Positions 20,745-29,275 of a DNA stretch of 64,000 nt are shown here, in pieces. Every line of letters starts with the position of its first letter. Within the stretch, counting starts at the first letter, position 1. Source of the DNA: Salinispora vitiensis (GTDB lineage Bacteria > Actinomycetota > Actinomycetes > Mycobacteriales > Micromonosporaceae); contig NZ_KB900388.1 in NCBI RefSeq assembly GCF_000378825.1, forward strand, positions 3,629,654 to 3,693,653, read 5' to 3'. The position numbers and the translations under genes are program-made. Below the pieces are notes generated by a model. The model saw only the letters and a program-made list of their open reading frames with translations. It was not told the origin of the DNA and did not search any database.

Positions 20745-21520
20745 TGGCCCGGGGCACAGCGCCGCGAGCATCCGCCGGGCAGAGCGGGTGGGTGTGGGGT
20801 GGCATCGCCGTGGTGGCCGTCCTCGGCGCTGTGGTCGCCGCGGGCGTCCTGACCGGGGACAGCAGCTTGGTCGTACCGCCGCCCACCACCACCGAACAGA
20901 ACGACACGGTGGCCCTGCTGCGCGACGCCGCCGAGCAGCAGGACATCTGCTACGGCTGGGAGCTCAGGCAGGGAGACGGGGACGTGGTCAGCTCCGGATC
21001 GAACCTCGGTGTCGACATCTCGGTGGTTGACCATCCGCAGTGTCCCCGCTGGCTGCGGGTCGCCGCGACCGTCGCCTACACCCCGGAGAGCAGCGAGGCC
21101 GAGGACTCCGCCCGGGTGGTGGTTGACGGGTCGCCCGACTTCGTCAATGACCTCTTCGCGCTGGAGACCAGCTTGTCCCGGTTCGGCCTTGATGGAGCGG
21201 CCTTCCTCGCGGAGCCCGGCTGGGCGGTGACGCGGGCCGCGGTGAGTCTTCCACTATTGGTCGTCGAACGGGGTGCGGTCAGTCCGGAGCCGGTGGTCAC
21301 CAGCGCTCCCGTCGCGGCGCCGAGCCCGCTGCCGGCAGCCAGCAGCGACCTGTGGCGGGAGCGTTCCGGCTGGCTGATCGGGGCCACCGGGATGGTGCTG
21401 ATCGCCGTGCTGCTGGTGGTGGTCGGTCTGATTCAGCGGCGCCGGCAGCGCGGCGAGGCGGCGGTCACGGCCCGGCGTGGCAAGGGCAGCGCCTCGGCCC
21501 GGCCGGTGAAGCGGGCGTGA
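20744..21520 (+). CDS. Two-helix membrane protein of the speE operon, function unknown
   Basis: 258 residues from an ATG at 20744 that shares a base with the DUF350 stop. An N-terminal helix (about 19-38, VWGGIAVVAVLGAVVAAGVL), a ~175-residue extracytoplasmic domain (with QDICYGWELRQGDG and a second Cys in DHPQCPRWLRV, a possible disulfide pair), a Pro/Ala/Ser linker and a second helix (about 205-228), ending in a basic Arg/Lys tail. It resembles the DUF4247-associated proteins in the locus but I cannot name it. Stop overlaps the speE GTG (GTGA). Confidence 0.8.
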   Translation: MARGTAPRASAGQSGWVWGGIAVVAVLGAVVAAGVLTGDSSLVVPPPTTTEQNDTVALLRDAAEQQDICYGWELRQGDGDVVSSGSNLGVDISVVDHPQCPRWLRVAATVAYTPESSEAEDSARVVVDGSPDFVNDLFALETSLSRFGLDGAAFLAEPGWAVTRAAVSLPLLVVERGAVSPEPVVTSAPVAAPSPLPAASSDLWRERSGWLIGATGMVLIAVLLVVVGLIQRRRQRGEAAVTARRGKGSASARPVKRA

Positions 21521-23082
21521 CGGTGGACGTGGACGCGCCGGTCCGCTGGCGGCCGGCCCGCGCCGCCGTGCTGGCCGCGGTGTTCGTCTGCGCGGCCTGC
21601 GGCCTGGTCTACGAGCTGGCCCTGGTCGCGCTCGGCAGCTACCTGATCGGTGACACGGTCGGGCAGGCGTCGATCGTGCTCGGGGTCATGGTCTTCGCGA
21701 TGGGGGTGGGCGCCCTCGCCGCGAAGCCGCTGCAGTCGCGGGCCGCCGCCGTGTTCGCCGCGATCGAGCTGGCCCTGGCACTGCTCGGCGGGCTGTCGGT
21801 ACTCGGCCTCTACGCGGCGTTCGCCTGGCTGAACCTGTATCTGCCGGCCCTGATCGGCACCGCCTTCGTGCTCGGACTGTTGATCGGCGCGGAGATCCCG
21901 CTGCTGATGGTGCTGCTGCAACGGATCCGCCGACAGGCGGCCGGCAGTGCGGTCGCCGACCTGTTCGCCGCCGACTACGTCGGCGCCCTCCTCGGTGGCC
22001 TGGCCTTCCCGTTCCTGCTGCTGCCACTCTTCGGTCAGCTCAAGGGCGCGTTGGTGGTCGGCGCGGTGAACGCCGTCGCCGGCCTGGCGTTGGTCTTCAC
22101 CGTCTTCCGGCGGGAACTCAGCGGTCGGGCGCGCACAGCGTTGACCGCCGGTTCCGTGTTGGTCGCTGTCTGCCTCGGGTACGCGTGGCTGACCGCCCAC
22201 GACTTCGAGGTGACCGCCCGGCAGCAGCTCTACCGCGATCCGGTGGTGCACGCGGAGCGCAGCCGCTACCAGGAGATCGTCCTCACCCGGTCGGTTGCCG
22301 AGCCCGGCGGCGAGACCGACCTGCGCCTCTTCCTCAACGGGGATCTCCAGTTCAGCTCGGTCGACGAATACCGATACCACGAGGCGCTGGTGCATCCGGC
22401 GCTCGCTGGTCCGCGCGGCGAGGTGCTCGTGCTCGGCGCCGGGGACGGGCTGGCGGTTCGGGAACTGCTGCGCTACCCGGACATCCGTCGGATCACCGTG
22501 GTCGACCTGGATTCGGCGGTGGTGGCGTTGGCCCGCACCGAGCCGCGACTGCGGCAGCTCAACGACGCCTCGCTCGACGACCCCCGGGTGCGGGTGCTGC
22601 ACGCCGACGCGTTCGGGTGGCTGCGGTCCACCACCGAGCAGTTTGACGTGGTGATCGCCGATCTGCCCGACCCGGACGAGACGGCCACCGCGAAGCTCTA
22701 CTCCGTGGAGTTCTACACGTTGGTCCGCAACGCGCTGGCCGCCGAGGGCCGGCTGGTGGTGCAGGCCGGTTCCCCGTACTTCGCGCCCCGGTCGTACTGG
22801 TCCATCGAGGCGTCGCTGCGGGAGGCCGGATTCGCCACCACGCCGTACCACGTGGATATCCCCTCCTTCGGGGACTGGGGCTTTCTGCTCGCCGCGCCCG
22901 ATGAGACCCCGCCCCTGCTGACCCTGCCGAGCGGCGCGCCGGCCCTGCGTTTTCTGGACGCGTTCACGTTGGCCGCCGCCGAGGTCTTCCCGCCGGACCG
23001 GCGTCGGGTCAACGTGCCGGCCTCCACGCTGTTGCATCCCCGAGTGCTCGAGTACGCGCGTGCCGAGTGGCGCGGGTACTGA
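21517..23082 (+). CDS. speE: Membrane-fused polyamine aminopropyltransferase (spermidine synthase-like)
   Basis: 521 residues from the GTG at 21517 (GTGA overlap with the previous stop). Residues about 10-225 form seven hydrophobic helices; residues 230-521 form a Rossmann spermidine-synthase domain with LGAGDGLAVRELLRYP (binds decarboxylated SAM), VVDLD and IADLPDPDETATAKLYSVEFY (active-site loop). It matches the membrane-fused actinobacterial SpeE type (M. tuberculosis Rv2601 is similar in length). Reaction by family: transfer of aminopropyl to a diamine; the true acceptor is uncertain because no speD or ornithine/arginine decarboxylase gene is in the window. Confidence 0.88.
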   Translation: MTVDVDAPVRWRPARAAVLAAVFVCAACGLVYELALVALGSYLIGDTVGQASIVLGVMVFAMGVGALAAKPLQSRAAAVFAAIELALALLGGLSVLGLYAAFAWLNLYLPALIGTAFVLGLLIGAEIPLLMVLLQRIRRQAAGSAVADLFAADYVGALLGGLAFPFLLLPLFGQLKGALVVGAVNAVAGLALVFTVFRRELSGRARTALTAGSVLVAVCLGYAWLTAHDFEVTARQQLYRDPVVHAERSRYQEIVLTRSVAEPGGETDLRLFLNGDLQFSSVDEYRYHEALVHPALAGPRGEVLVLGAGDGLAVRELLRYPDIRRITVVDLDSAVVALARTEPRLRQLNDASLDDPRVRVLHADAFGWLRSTTEQFDVVIADLPDPDETATAKLYSVEFYTLVRNALAAEGRLVVQAGSPYFAPRSYWSIEASLREAGFATTPYHVDIPSFGDWGFLLAAPDETPPLLTLPSGAPALRFLDAFTLAAAEVFPPDRRRVNVPASTLLHPRVLEYARAEWRGY

Positions 23083-23149
23083 GGCTCGTGTTGTCGAGTT
23101 TGTTGGACCGAGGTCGTACGGTGTGGGCGCGAATGAGGGAAGGAGACTC

Positions 23150-23965
23150 GTGGTAAATCCGCACCAGCCCGTTCGGGTACGTCCGGGCATCGTCACTATT
23201 TCCAGCTACCTACTTATGTTCTACGCCGCCCTGGCCTTGCTCGATATGGTGGTCGCTCTCACCAACCTGGACGCGACCCGGGAGGTCTTAGAGGAGGCCT
23301 ATGCGGGCACCGCACAAGAGGGCACCGAGGGCGCCACGGTGTTCATGACCGCCGCGATGGGCGTGGTCGAACTGCTGTTCGCGGTGGGAATTGTTGTTCT
23401 CGCCCTGCTCAACAACCGGGGGATGAACCCGGCCCGGATCATCACCTGGGTCGTCGGTGGCATCACGCTCTGCTGCGTCGGCGTCGGCATGGCCTCCTTC
23501 GCGGTGGGTAACATGCTGGAGATTGACGCCTCCGGCGACGTTGTCAGCCCGGAGGAGCTCAACCGTCGGCTGGAGGAAGTCCTGCCGTCCTGGTACGAGC
23601 CGGTGCTGACCGGTGCCCTCGGTGCCATTGCCCTGTTGGTGGCCCTGATCCTGCTTGCACTGCCGAAGTCGAACGAGTTCTTCCGCAAGCCGCAGCAGCA
23701 GTGGGAGCCCCCGGTACCCGGCGCCGCCTATCCCATGGCTCCGGGCGGCCCGGCGTATCCGCCCCCGCCCCCGGGCGACCCGGCGTATCCCCCGCCCCCG
23801 GGCGCCTCCTACCCCACGACCCCGGGCCAGCCGGGCTATCCGCAGGCCGATCCGAGTTCGGGTGGCCCGGGCCAGTCTGGCTCCGCGGGTGGGGACTGGA
23901 GTTCGGGCTCCTCGGGGAACTCGGGTTCGTCCGACTCAGGTGGCGGGGGCAATTCCGGCGGGTAG
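23150..23965 (+). CDS. Four-helix membrane protein with Pro/Gly-rich tail
   Basis: 271 residues from a GTG at 23150 with GGGAAGGAG upstream; longer in-frame starts run into speE and are rejected. Hydrophobic helices at about 15-38, 68-88, 97-120 and 155-175. The last ~85 residues are low complexity: GGPAYPPPPPGDPAYPPPPG-type repeats, then a Gly/Ser/Asn tail. The tail style (Pro/Tyr/Gly) is common in actinobacterial membrane proteins of unknown function, probably cytoplasmic. No catalytic motif. The next gene (24065) has the same layout and may be a partner. Confidence 0.78.
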   Translation: MVNPHQPVRVRPGIVTISSYLLMFYAALALLDMVVALTNLDATREVLEEAYAGTAQEGTEGATVFMTAAMGVVELLFAVGIVVLALLNNRGMNPARIITWVVGGITLCCVGVGMASFAVGNMLEIDASGDVVSPEELNRRLEEVLPSWYEPVLTGALGAIALLVALILLALPKSNEFFRKPQQQWEPPVPGAAYPMAPGGPAYPPPPPGDPAYPPPPGASYPTTPGQPGYPQADPSSGGPGQSGSAGGDWSSGSSGNSGSSDSGGGGNSGG

Positions 23966-24006
23966 GGCCAGCCGCTAGCCGCCGGCGGCCTCCCCGCCGG
24001 AGCACG

Positions 24007-24070
24007 CGACACAACTGGTCCCTCCGGCTAACGTGCAACCCGACGCCTACCGGAGGGACCAGTTGTGTCG
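24007..24070. promoter_or_regulatory. Perfect 21-bp inverted repeat burying the next gene's ribosome site and start codon
   Basis: Arms 24007-24027 and 24050-24070 are exactly complementary over 21 bp, with a 22-nt loop. The right arm contains the ribosome-binding sequence CCGGAGGGACC and the GTG start at 24065. The transcript would fold the start region into a very stable stem, so translation should need an opening event, or the repeat is a DNA operator; it could also stop transcripts from the upstream gene. Confidence 0.85.
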
Positions 24071-24670
24071 TACCCCGAGCCGGCCCGCCGCCCCGCTGCG
24101 GTGACCGCGGCCGTCGTGCTGCTGGCGCTGATGGCGGCGGTCGCCGTCGCGTACGCCGTTGCCGGCCTGTTCGTCCTGGTCAGTACGGTTGACGCCTTCC
24201 GGCTGGCGGCGGCGGGAAGCGCGGCCTCGTCGGACGAGATCGATGGCGTGGCCGTGTTGGTCAGTGCCTGGACAGTGGCGGGTGCGGTGGTCAGCCTGCT
24301 CGCCGGGGTGCTTCTGGCCGCGCTCGCTGGGCTGGTGCGCGTTGGCCGTCCCGGCGCGCGGGTAGCGACCTGGGTGGTCGCCGGTCTGGGGGTCGTCGCC
24401 GGCTGCTGCGGGTGCGCCGGTCTGGGCGGGATGCGGGCCGTCCCCATGCAGCCGGGCGAGGAGGATCGCGCCACCGTTGAGCTGTTTGGCCAGCTGTCTG
24501 AGGCGTACCCGGACTGGTGGATTCCGCTTGGCGCAGGTCTTTCGGTCGGGCAGGTGCTCGGCTACCTTGTGGTTGCGATATTGCTGGCCTTGCCGCCGGC
24601 AGCCAGCTGGTTCCGTCGGCCCGTGCCCGGCCTGCACGTGCCGTACCCGCCCCCGCAGCCCCCGAGGTGA
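24065..24670 (+). CDS. Four-helix membrane protein with start codon inside a hairpin
   Basis: 201 residues from a GTG at 24065 (MSYPEPARRPAAVTAAVVLLALMAAVAVAYAVAG). Hydrophobic helices at about 11-38, 62-90, 94-120 and 155-178, then a short Pro-rich end VPYPPPQPPR. It shares its layout with the 23150 product. No function recognised. The ribosome site GGAGGG and the start lie in the right arm of a perfect 21-bp inverted repeat, so expression is probably controlled at initiation. The SDR gene follows 7 bp after its stop. Confidence 0.78.
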   Translation: MSYPEPARRPAAVTAAVVLLALMAAVAVAYAVAGLFVLVSTVDAFRLAAAGSAASSDEIDGVAVLVSAWTVAGAVVSLLAGVLLAALAGLVRVGRPGARVATWVVAGLGVVAGCCGCAGLGGMRAVPMQPGEEDRATVELFGQLSEAYPDWWIPLGAGLSVGQVLGYLVVAILLALPPAASWFRRPVPGLHVPYPPPQPPR

Positions 24671-24677
24671 GACGCCC

Positions 24678-25487
24678 GTGCCGAGTGACCAGTCGACCGC
24701 CGAGCGGCGTGCCTTGATCACCGGTGCGACGGCTGGCATCGGCGCGGAGTTCGCGCGCCAGCTGGCCGCGGAGGGCTGGCATCTGGTGCTGGTCGCCCGG
24801 GACGCGGCCCGGCTGGGGGAGGCCGCCACCGAGCTGACCTCCCAGCACGGCCGAGAGGTAGAGACGATCTCCGCCGATCTGTCCACCGACGACGGATGCG
24901 CGGCGGTGGAGCGCCGACTCACCACGGGTTCGCCGGTCGAGTTGCTGGTGAACAATGCGGGGATCAGCCTCAACATGCCGTTCCTGCGGTCCTCGCCGGA
25001 AGACGAGGCGCGTCTGCTCCGGCTCAACGTGCACGCGGTGATGCGACTCACCCTCGCCGCCGTCCAGTCGATGGCCGAGCGGCGGAGTGGGGCAGTGATA
25101 AATGTCTCTTCCGTCTCTGGGTTCGGGCCGGTCATGCCCGGTTCGACCTACCCGGCGAGCAAAGCGTGGGTGACCAGCTTCAGCGAATCGGTCGGTCTGT
25201 CGGTGCGGGCGTTCGGTGTCCAGGTGATGGCCCTCTGCCCGGGTTACACCCTTACCGAGTTCCACGACCGGGCCGGCATCGACCGGTCCAAGACGCCGGC
25301 GTGGATGTGGCTGCGGGCGGAGGATGTCGTCGCTGAATCCCTACGTGACCTGCGAAAAGGTAAGTTGATCAGCGTTCCGGTGTGGAAGTACAAGCTGCTC
25401 GTGGCGGCGATGCGGCACGCCCCGCGGCGGCTGGTGGAAGCCTTCTCGCGGGACACCCGGGGGCAGGTTAGCCGCGCGGAACAGTGA
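24678..25487 (+). CDS. Short-chain dehydrogenase/reductase
   Basis: Classical SDR, 269 residues, GTG at 24678. NAD(P)-binding TGATAGIG (about 14-21), NNAGIS (about 93-98), catalytic Ser in VINVSSVSGFG and Tyr/Lys in STYPASKAW (about 153-161). A C-terminal region after residue 200 (RAEDVVAESLRDLRKGKLISVPVWKYKLLVAAMRHAPRRLVEAFSR) resembles the SDR group with a membrane-associating tail. The RD pair after the second strand (VLVARDAARL) suggests NADP preference. Substrate unknown. Confidence 0.9.
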   Translation: MPSDQSTAERRALITGATAGIGAEFARQLAAEGWHLVLVARDAARLGEAATELTSQHGREVETISADLSTDDGCAAVERRLTTGSPVELLVNNAGISLNMPFLRSSPEDEARLLRLNVHAVMRLTLAAVQSMAERRSGAVINVSSVSGFGPVMPGSTYPASKAWVTSFSESVGLSVRAFGVQVMALCPGYTLTEFHDRAGIDRSKTPAWMWLRAEDVVAESLRDLRKGKLISVPVWKYKLLVAAMRHAPRRLVEAFSRDTRGQVSRAEQ

Positions 25488-25632
25488 TTGCCCGGGAAGA
25501 GTCATCGGCGGCGCCGACGACTCTTCCGGTTGCGGAGCGTGTTGGTTCATCGCTCGCTGTCGCATCGCCCGCAGGGCTGACCCAGGCCGCCCCGACACAT
25601 GACTCCCAGCATCGAGCAGTACCCTCTTCGCC

Positions 25633-26172
25633 ATGGGGGACCACGACGACCTGCGTAAATTCATCACCGACCTGGCAGTGGTCCATGGTCGAGTGGTGCT
25701 CTCCTCGGGACGTGCGGCGGACTGGTATGTGGACCTGCGGCGCGTAACGCTGCATCACGAGGCCGCACCCTTGGTGGGTCGGGTGCTGCGGGAGCTGACT
25801 GCCGACTGGGCGTACGACGCGGTGGGTGGGCTCACCCTCGGCGCCGACCCGATCGCGCTGTCGATGCTGCACGCCACCGCTGGTACTGACCGCCCGCTGG
25901 ATGCCTTCGTCGTCCGGAAGGCGGGCAAAGCGCACGGGCTGCAACGCCGGATCGAGGGGCCTGACGTGGCGGGGCGCCGAGTGCTCGCGGTGGAAGACAC
26001 CTCCACCACGGGCCAGAGCGTGTTGACTGCTGTGGAGGCTCTCCGTGAGGCCGGGGCCGAGGTGGTGGGGGTAGCGGTTATTGTTGATCGAGGTGCCGGC
26101 GCCGCGGTGCGAGCCGCCGGACTGCCGTACCGGGCGGCCTATACGTTGGCTGACCTCGGCCTTGTGGCGTAA
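25633..26172 (+). CDS. pyrE: Orotate phosphoribosyltransferase
   Basis: Makes OMP from orotate and PRPP in de novo pyrimidine synthesis. 179 residues, standard size. The PRPP-binding motif VLAVEDTSTTGQSVLTA lies at about 118-134, the flexible catalytic loop is VRKAGKAHGLQRRIEG (about 95-110), and the N-terminal segment is LRKFITDLAVVHGRVVLSSG. No ribosome site precedes the ATG at 25633; TACCCT sits 7 bp upstream (25620-25625), so the mRNA is probably leaderless. M. tuberculosis also has pyrE near clpB. Confidence 0.95.
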   Translation: MGDHDDLRKFITDLAVVHGRVVLSSGRAADWYVDLRRVTLHHEAAPLVGRVLRELTADWAYDAVGGLTLGADPIALSMLHATAGTDRPLDAFVVRKAGKAHGLQRRIEGPDVAGRRVLAVEDTSTTGQSVLTAVEALREAGAEVVGVAVIVDRGAGAAVRAAGLPYRAAYTLADLGLVA

Positions 26173-26229
26173 AAGTCTGCCGATTTGGATTCGCCGATAT
26201 GCAGGCGAGTCAATGCTGCTGGTGGAAGG

Positions 26230-26607
26230 ATGGAATACGTGGGAACTGCGTTGGCGGAAATGACAATGCCTCAGATCTCGCCGCTTGGCGGCGAGCCGAT
26301 CGAACGAGCAGACGCGGAGCGGCTGGCCGGGGTCCTCAAGGCCCTTGCCGACCCCGCTCGACTGCGGCTGCTGAGCCTGATCCAGTCGGCTCCGGAGGGC
26401 GAAGCGTGCGTGTGTGACCTCACCGCGCCCCTTGGCCTCTCCCAGCCGACGGTCAGCCATCACTTGCGCATCCTCACCGAGGCTGGCCTGCTGGAGCGGG
26501 AGAAGCGCGGCGTCTGGGCGTACTACCGGCTGGTGCCGACCGCGATCGCGACGATCGCCGACCTTTTGACGCCGCCGCGTAAGCGTGCCGGCAAGAAGGC
26601 GCGCTGA
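26230..26607 (+). CDS. ArsR/SmtB family transcription regulator
   Basis: 125 residues from the ATG at 26230; ATGs at 26260 and 26266 are also possible, and the GGCGGAA before the last is a fair ribosome site. Winged helix from about residue 30: RLAGVLKALADPARLRLLSLIQ... VCDLTAPLGLSQPTVSHHLRILTEAGLLEREKRGVWAYYRL. Two cysteines, Cys60 and Cys62 in EACVCDL, occupy the position of the ELCVCDL arsenic/antimony-binding site of ArsR, so it may sense As(III), Cd or another thiophile. The third ArsR cysteine is not seen and no resistance genes lie nearby, so the inducer is uncertain. Confidence 0.85.
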   Translation: MEYVGTALAEMTMPQISPLGGEPIERADAERLAGVLKALADPARLRLLSLIQSAPEGEACVCDLTAPLGLSQPTVSHHLRILTEAGLLEREKRGVWAYYRLVPTAIATIADLLTPPRKRAGKKAR

Positions 26608-26617
26608 CCGTACCGCT

Positions 26618-26652
26618 CGTCCGACGCCCTCCGAACGGGGTGGCGTCGGACG
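26618..26652. terminator. Terminator hairpin after arsR-like gene
   Basis: 11-bp inverted repeat CGTCCGACGCC (arms 26618-26628 and 26642-26652), with extra CCC/GGG pairing in the loop, about 10 bp after the stop codon at 26607. Confidence 0.8.
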
Positions 26653-26742
26653 GCCGGCTTTGGGCGTGGGCACCATCGGGGTCCCGGGGCGCGGCCACTC
26701 GGTGCCGTGCCGTGCCCCGGCGAGATCAGTGCTTGCCCCAGG

Positions 26743-27456
26743 TCAGTGCTTGCCGTAGTGCTCCCGGGTTTCCTGGATCGCCTCCTCGGCCGCGGCCCGC
26801 TCCGCCGCGGTGGTGCCGCGCCTCGCCGCCATGCGGGCGCGCAGCAACTCGACCACGATCGGGACCACCGAGAGCACCACGATCGCGATCAGGATCAGCT
26901 CGATGTTCGCCTTCACGAACGGGATCTGGCCGAGGAAGTAGCCGAGCACCGTAACGCCGGTGCCCCAGAGGATCGCGCCGATCACGTTGTAGATGACAAA
27001 CGTGCGGTAGTTCATCCGGCTGACCCCGGCCACGATCGGGGTGAACGTCCGGACGATCGGTACGAAGCGGGCCAGTACCACCGAGCGGGCCCCGTACTTC
27101 TCGAAGAACTCGTGCGACTTCAGCAGGTTTTCCTGCTTGAACAGCTTCGAGTTGGGCCGCCGGAACAGCGCCGGCCCGACTTTGCGTCCGAAGGCGTACC
27201 CCACCTGGTCACCGGCGATGGCCGACAGCGTGATGAGCAGGCAGACTAGCCAGAGCGGCCAGGTGATGTACTTCCCGTCGGCGGTGAGCAGGCCGGCGGT
27301 GAAGAGCAGCGAGTCACCAGGCAGGAAGAAGCCGATCAGCAGCCCCGACTCGGCAAAGACGATCACCAGGATGCCGAGCAGGCCGAAGGCCGAGATCAGC
27401 ACCTCGGGATCGAGCCAGTCCGGCCCGAGAGCCAGGGTAGTGGTGGGCGTCGGCAC
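26743..27456 (-). CDS. DedA family membrane protein
   Basis: 237 residues from a GTG at 27456. DedA/SNARE-associated (VTT) fold: GLLGILVIVFAESGLLIGFFLPGDSLLFTAGLL (about 24-57) with the conserved acidic residue in the re-entrant loop, the DQVGYAFGRKVG segment (83-94), and RFVPIVRTFTPIVAGVSRM (about 127-145) with its conserved Arg. C-terminal cytoplasmic helix rich in Ala/Arg/Glu. DedA proteins move undecaprenyl phosphate or phospholipids across the membrane. It sits near fba as in M. tuberculosis (Rv0363c-Rv0364). A second, shorter DedA lies at 43069. Confidence 0.93.
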   Translation of the reverse strand: MPTPTTTLALGPDWLDPEVLISAFGLLGILVIVFAESGLLIGFFLPGDSLLFTAGLLTADGKYITWPLWLVCLLITLSAIAGDQVGYAFGRKVGPALFRRPNSKLFKQENLLKSHEFFEKYGARSVVLARFVPIVRTFTPIVAGVSRMNYRTFVIYNVIGAILWGTGVTVLGYFLGQIPFVKANIELILIAIVVLSVVPIVVELLRARMAARRGTTAAERAAAEEAIQETREHYGKH

Positions 27457-27656
27457 GCGGTGACCTCCGTGGGCTGCCGGGCGGTGGACGTCGCCAGCGG
27501 CGACGGGAATGTCCGTAGTCTAGGTGGCAGCCCGGTCCGTCCGGTGCCTGACGTCATAGCTGTACCCACACCGCTGGTCGGGGCTACCTGGGCAGGTGAA
27601 GCACCCGACGAGGGCCACCGGCGTGGACTCAGCCGACCAGAACCGCGCTCCCATGC

Positions 27657-27695
27657 ACGCTGCCCCGTCAACCGGGCGGGTTGACGGGGCAGCGT
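27657..27695 (-). terminator. Terminator of LPXTG unit 1
   Basis: 17-bp perfect inverted repeat (arms 27657-27673 and 27679-27695, containing GCTGCCCCGTCAACC), 18 bp past the stop at 27713. The same hairpin recurs at 29413-29450 after the paralogue. Confidence 0.9.
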
Positions 27696-27712
27696 GGTGC
27701 CGCTCGCCTGGA

Positions 27713-29275
27713 TCAGGCGACGAAGCTGTTCCGGCGACGGCGGGCGATCAGGAAGCCGGCTGCGCCGATGGCGAGCAGCAGGCCGCCGAGGCCGGCCACC
27801 CGTAGGGTGGAGTCACCGGTGATCGGCAGGCTCGGGTCGGCGCCGCCGCCTCCGCCTCCGGTGTCGCCGGTCGCGTTGATCAGGATCGCGGCCTCGTCGT
27901 TGGCCGGCTTGATGTCGTCGTAGAAGCCGCCGTCGCACTGGCAGGGCGCGTTGACCTGCACCGCGCCGGCAGCGTCCGCGATTACCTCGTCGATCCGGAG
28001 CGTGAAGTCGAACGTCTGCTCCTCGCCGACCTTGCTGAAGGGGGAGGGATTGCAGCGGTATTTCGCTGCCCCCGGTTCACCCCGGTCGCCAAAATCGTCA
28101 CCGAGCAAGGGCGAGCAGGTGTCGGGAACCTCGACCGCCGTGGTGCCCTGCGGGACATCGACGTTGAGGTAGGTCACGGACGAGCCGAGCCGACTGTAGT
28201 CAAGGGTGGCCGGGCCGTTGTTGCGGAAGCCGATACTTGCCAGGATCTCGGCGTCCTTCTCCCCCGAGAGTTCGGCGCCGATCGCCTCCAGGTCGGTGCT
28301 GTTTTCGCCGGTGACCGAGATCAACATATAGGACCAGTTGTTCGACGGATCGGTATCAGCCTGCGCCCCGCGAGCCGACTGGATGCGGTTCTGCTCGGTC
28401 AGCGTGAGCTTCCCACCGGTGCCGGGCTCTCCCAAGGTGATGCCCCGGTCGCTCAGGTACGCCTCGTAGTCCTCGAATTCGGCCGTCGTTTTCCAGTGAA
28501 CGCCGCCCGCTTCCGTGCTGGGCGCGTAGGTGTCCGCCCCGAGCTGGTAGGTCAGGGTATTGCCATAGGTGGCCCCGGGTGCCAGCTGCTCATCGAATCG
28601 ACAGAAGAGCATCTGGTCGCCGTCGTAGTTACAGTTGCTGTAGTGCTGGTCGGCCCGGATCCCGTAGTCGTGGTCAAAGGACGCGACCGCGCCGTCGGCG
28701 GTGTCCTCGCCCATGTTGGTGACCGTCAGGGGTGCCGTGAAGGTCTCGCCGGGTGCGGCGGAGAACTCGTGCTCTGCCCCGGCGACGAGATCGACTCCGG
28801 TACCGATGCGTACTGTCGCCTCGTGGGTAACAGGTGAGAAGCCCTGGGCGCTGAAGCTCACCTTCAGCACCCCCTCGTCGCCGTTTGTTGCGGCGTCGGT
28901 GGGGGCGAGGGTCAGCTTGTACAGCCCAGTTTGCCCATCCGGGTCGGTACCTGTGGGAAGCGGCCGGACACAGTTCACCACGTCTGGCTTCGGCGTGGTG
29001 CACTGGTCGGGCCATTGTTCCGAGGAGATTTCGACCTTGCCAGCGAGGTCGCTGATGTCGTATTGAACGGTCAGGTCGTGCAGGGTGACTGGTTCCGAGC
29101 TGTATAGGTACGGTGAGTCGGCCTTGCCGGCGGAGCCGGCGGCGAGGGTGATGTTGTCGAAGTAGACGTCGAGCGTGACCTCCGTCTCGGTTGCCGAGGC
29201 GGGAGTGGCGGTGGCGACGAGCGCGCCAGCGAGGCCGATCGCGGCGAGCCAGCGCCGGGTGGGGTGTTTGAGCAT
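27713..29275 (-). CDS. LPXTG-anchored surface protein, copy 1
   Basis: 520 residues. Signal peptide about 1-28 (LAAIGLAGALVATATPASA, cleaved before TETE); beta-rich ectodomain with domains resembling DUF11/CARDB-like repeats, few cysteines (clustered in a TPKPDVVNC and CQCDGGF setting); Gly-rich spacer GDTGGGGGG; sorting signal LPITG at about 483, hydrophobic helix and RRRRNSFVA tail. A sortase should attach it to peptidoglycan. The ATG at 29275 has GAAGGAA upstream. It is a tandem paralogue of the next gene, closest over the C-terminal half. Ligand or role unknown. Confidence 0.88.
   Translation of the reverse strand: MLKHPTRRWLAAIGLAGALVATATPASATETEVTLDVYFDNITLAAGSAGKADSPYLYSSEPVTLHDLTVQYDISDLAGKVEISSEQWPDQCTTPKPDVVNCVRPLPTGTDPDGQTGLYKLTLAPTDAATNGDEGVLKVSFSAQGFSPVTHEATVRIGTGVDLVAGAEHEFSAAPGETFTAPLTVTNMGEDTADGAVASFDHDYGIRADQHYSNCNYDGDQMLFCRFDEQLAPGATYGNTLTYQLGADTYAPSTEAGGVHWKTTAEFEDYEAYLSDRGITLGEPGTGGKLTLTEQNRIQSARGAQADTDPSNNWSYMLISVTGENSTDLEAIGAELSGEKDAEILASIGFRNNGPATLDYSRLGSSVTYLNVDVPQGTTAVEVPDTCSPLLGDDFGDRGEPGAAKYRCNPSPFSKVGEEQTFDFTLRIDEVIADAAGAVQVNAPCQCDGGFYDDIKPANDEAAILINATGDTGGGGGGADPSLPITGDSTLRVAGLGGLLLAIGAAGFLIARRRRNSFVA

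Noticed and set aside
24007..24070. Simple terminator of the 23150 gene
   Set aside because: A terminator role is possible but the right arm holds the next gene's ribosome site and start, and there is no T tract, so I list it mainly as a translation or operator site.
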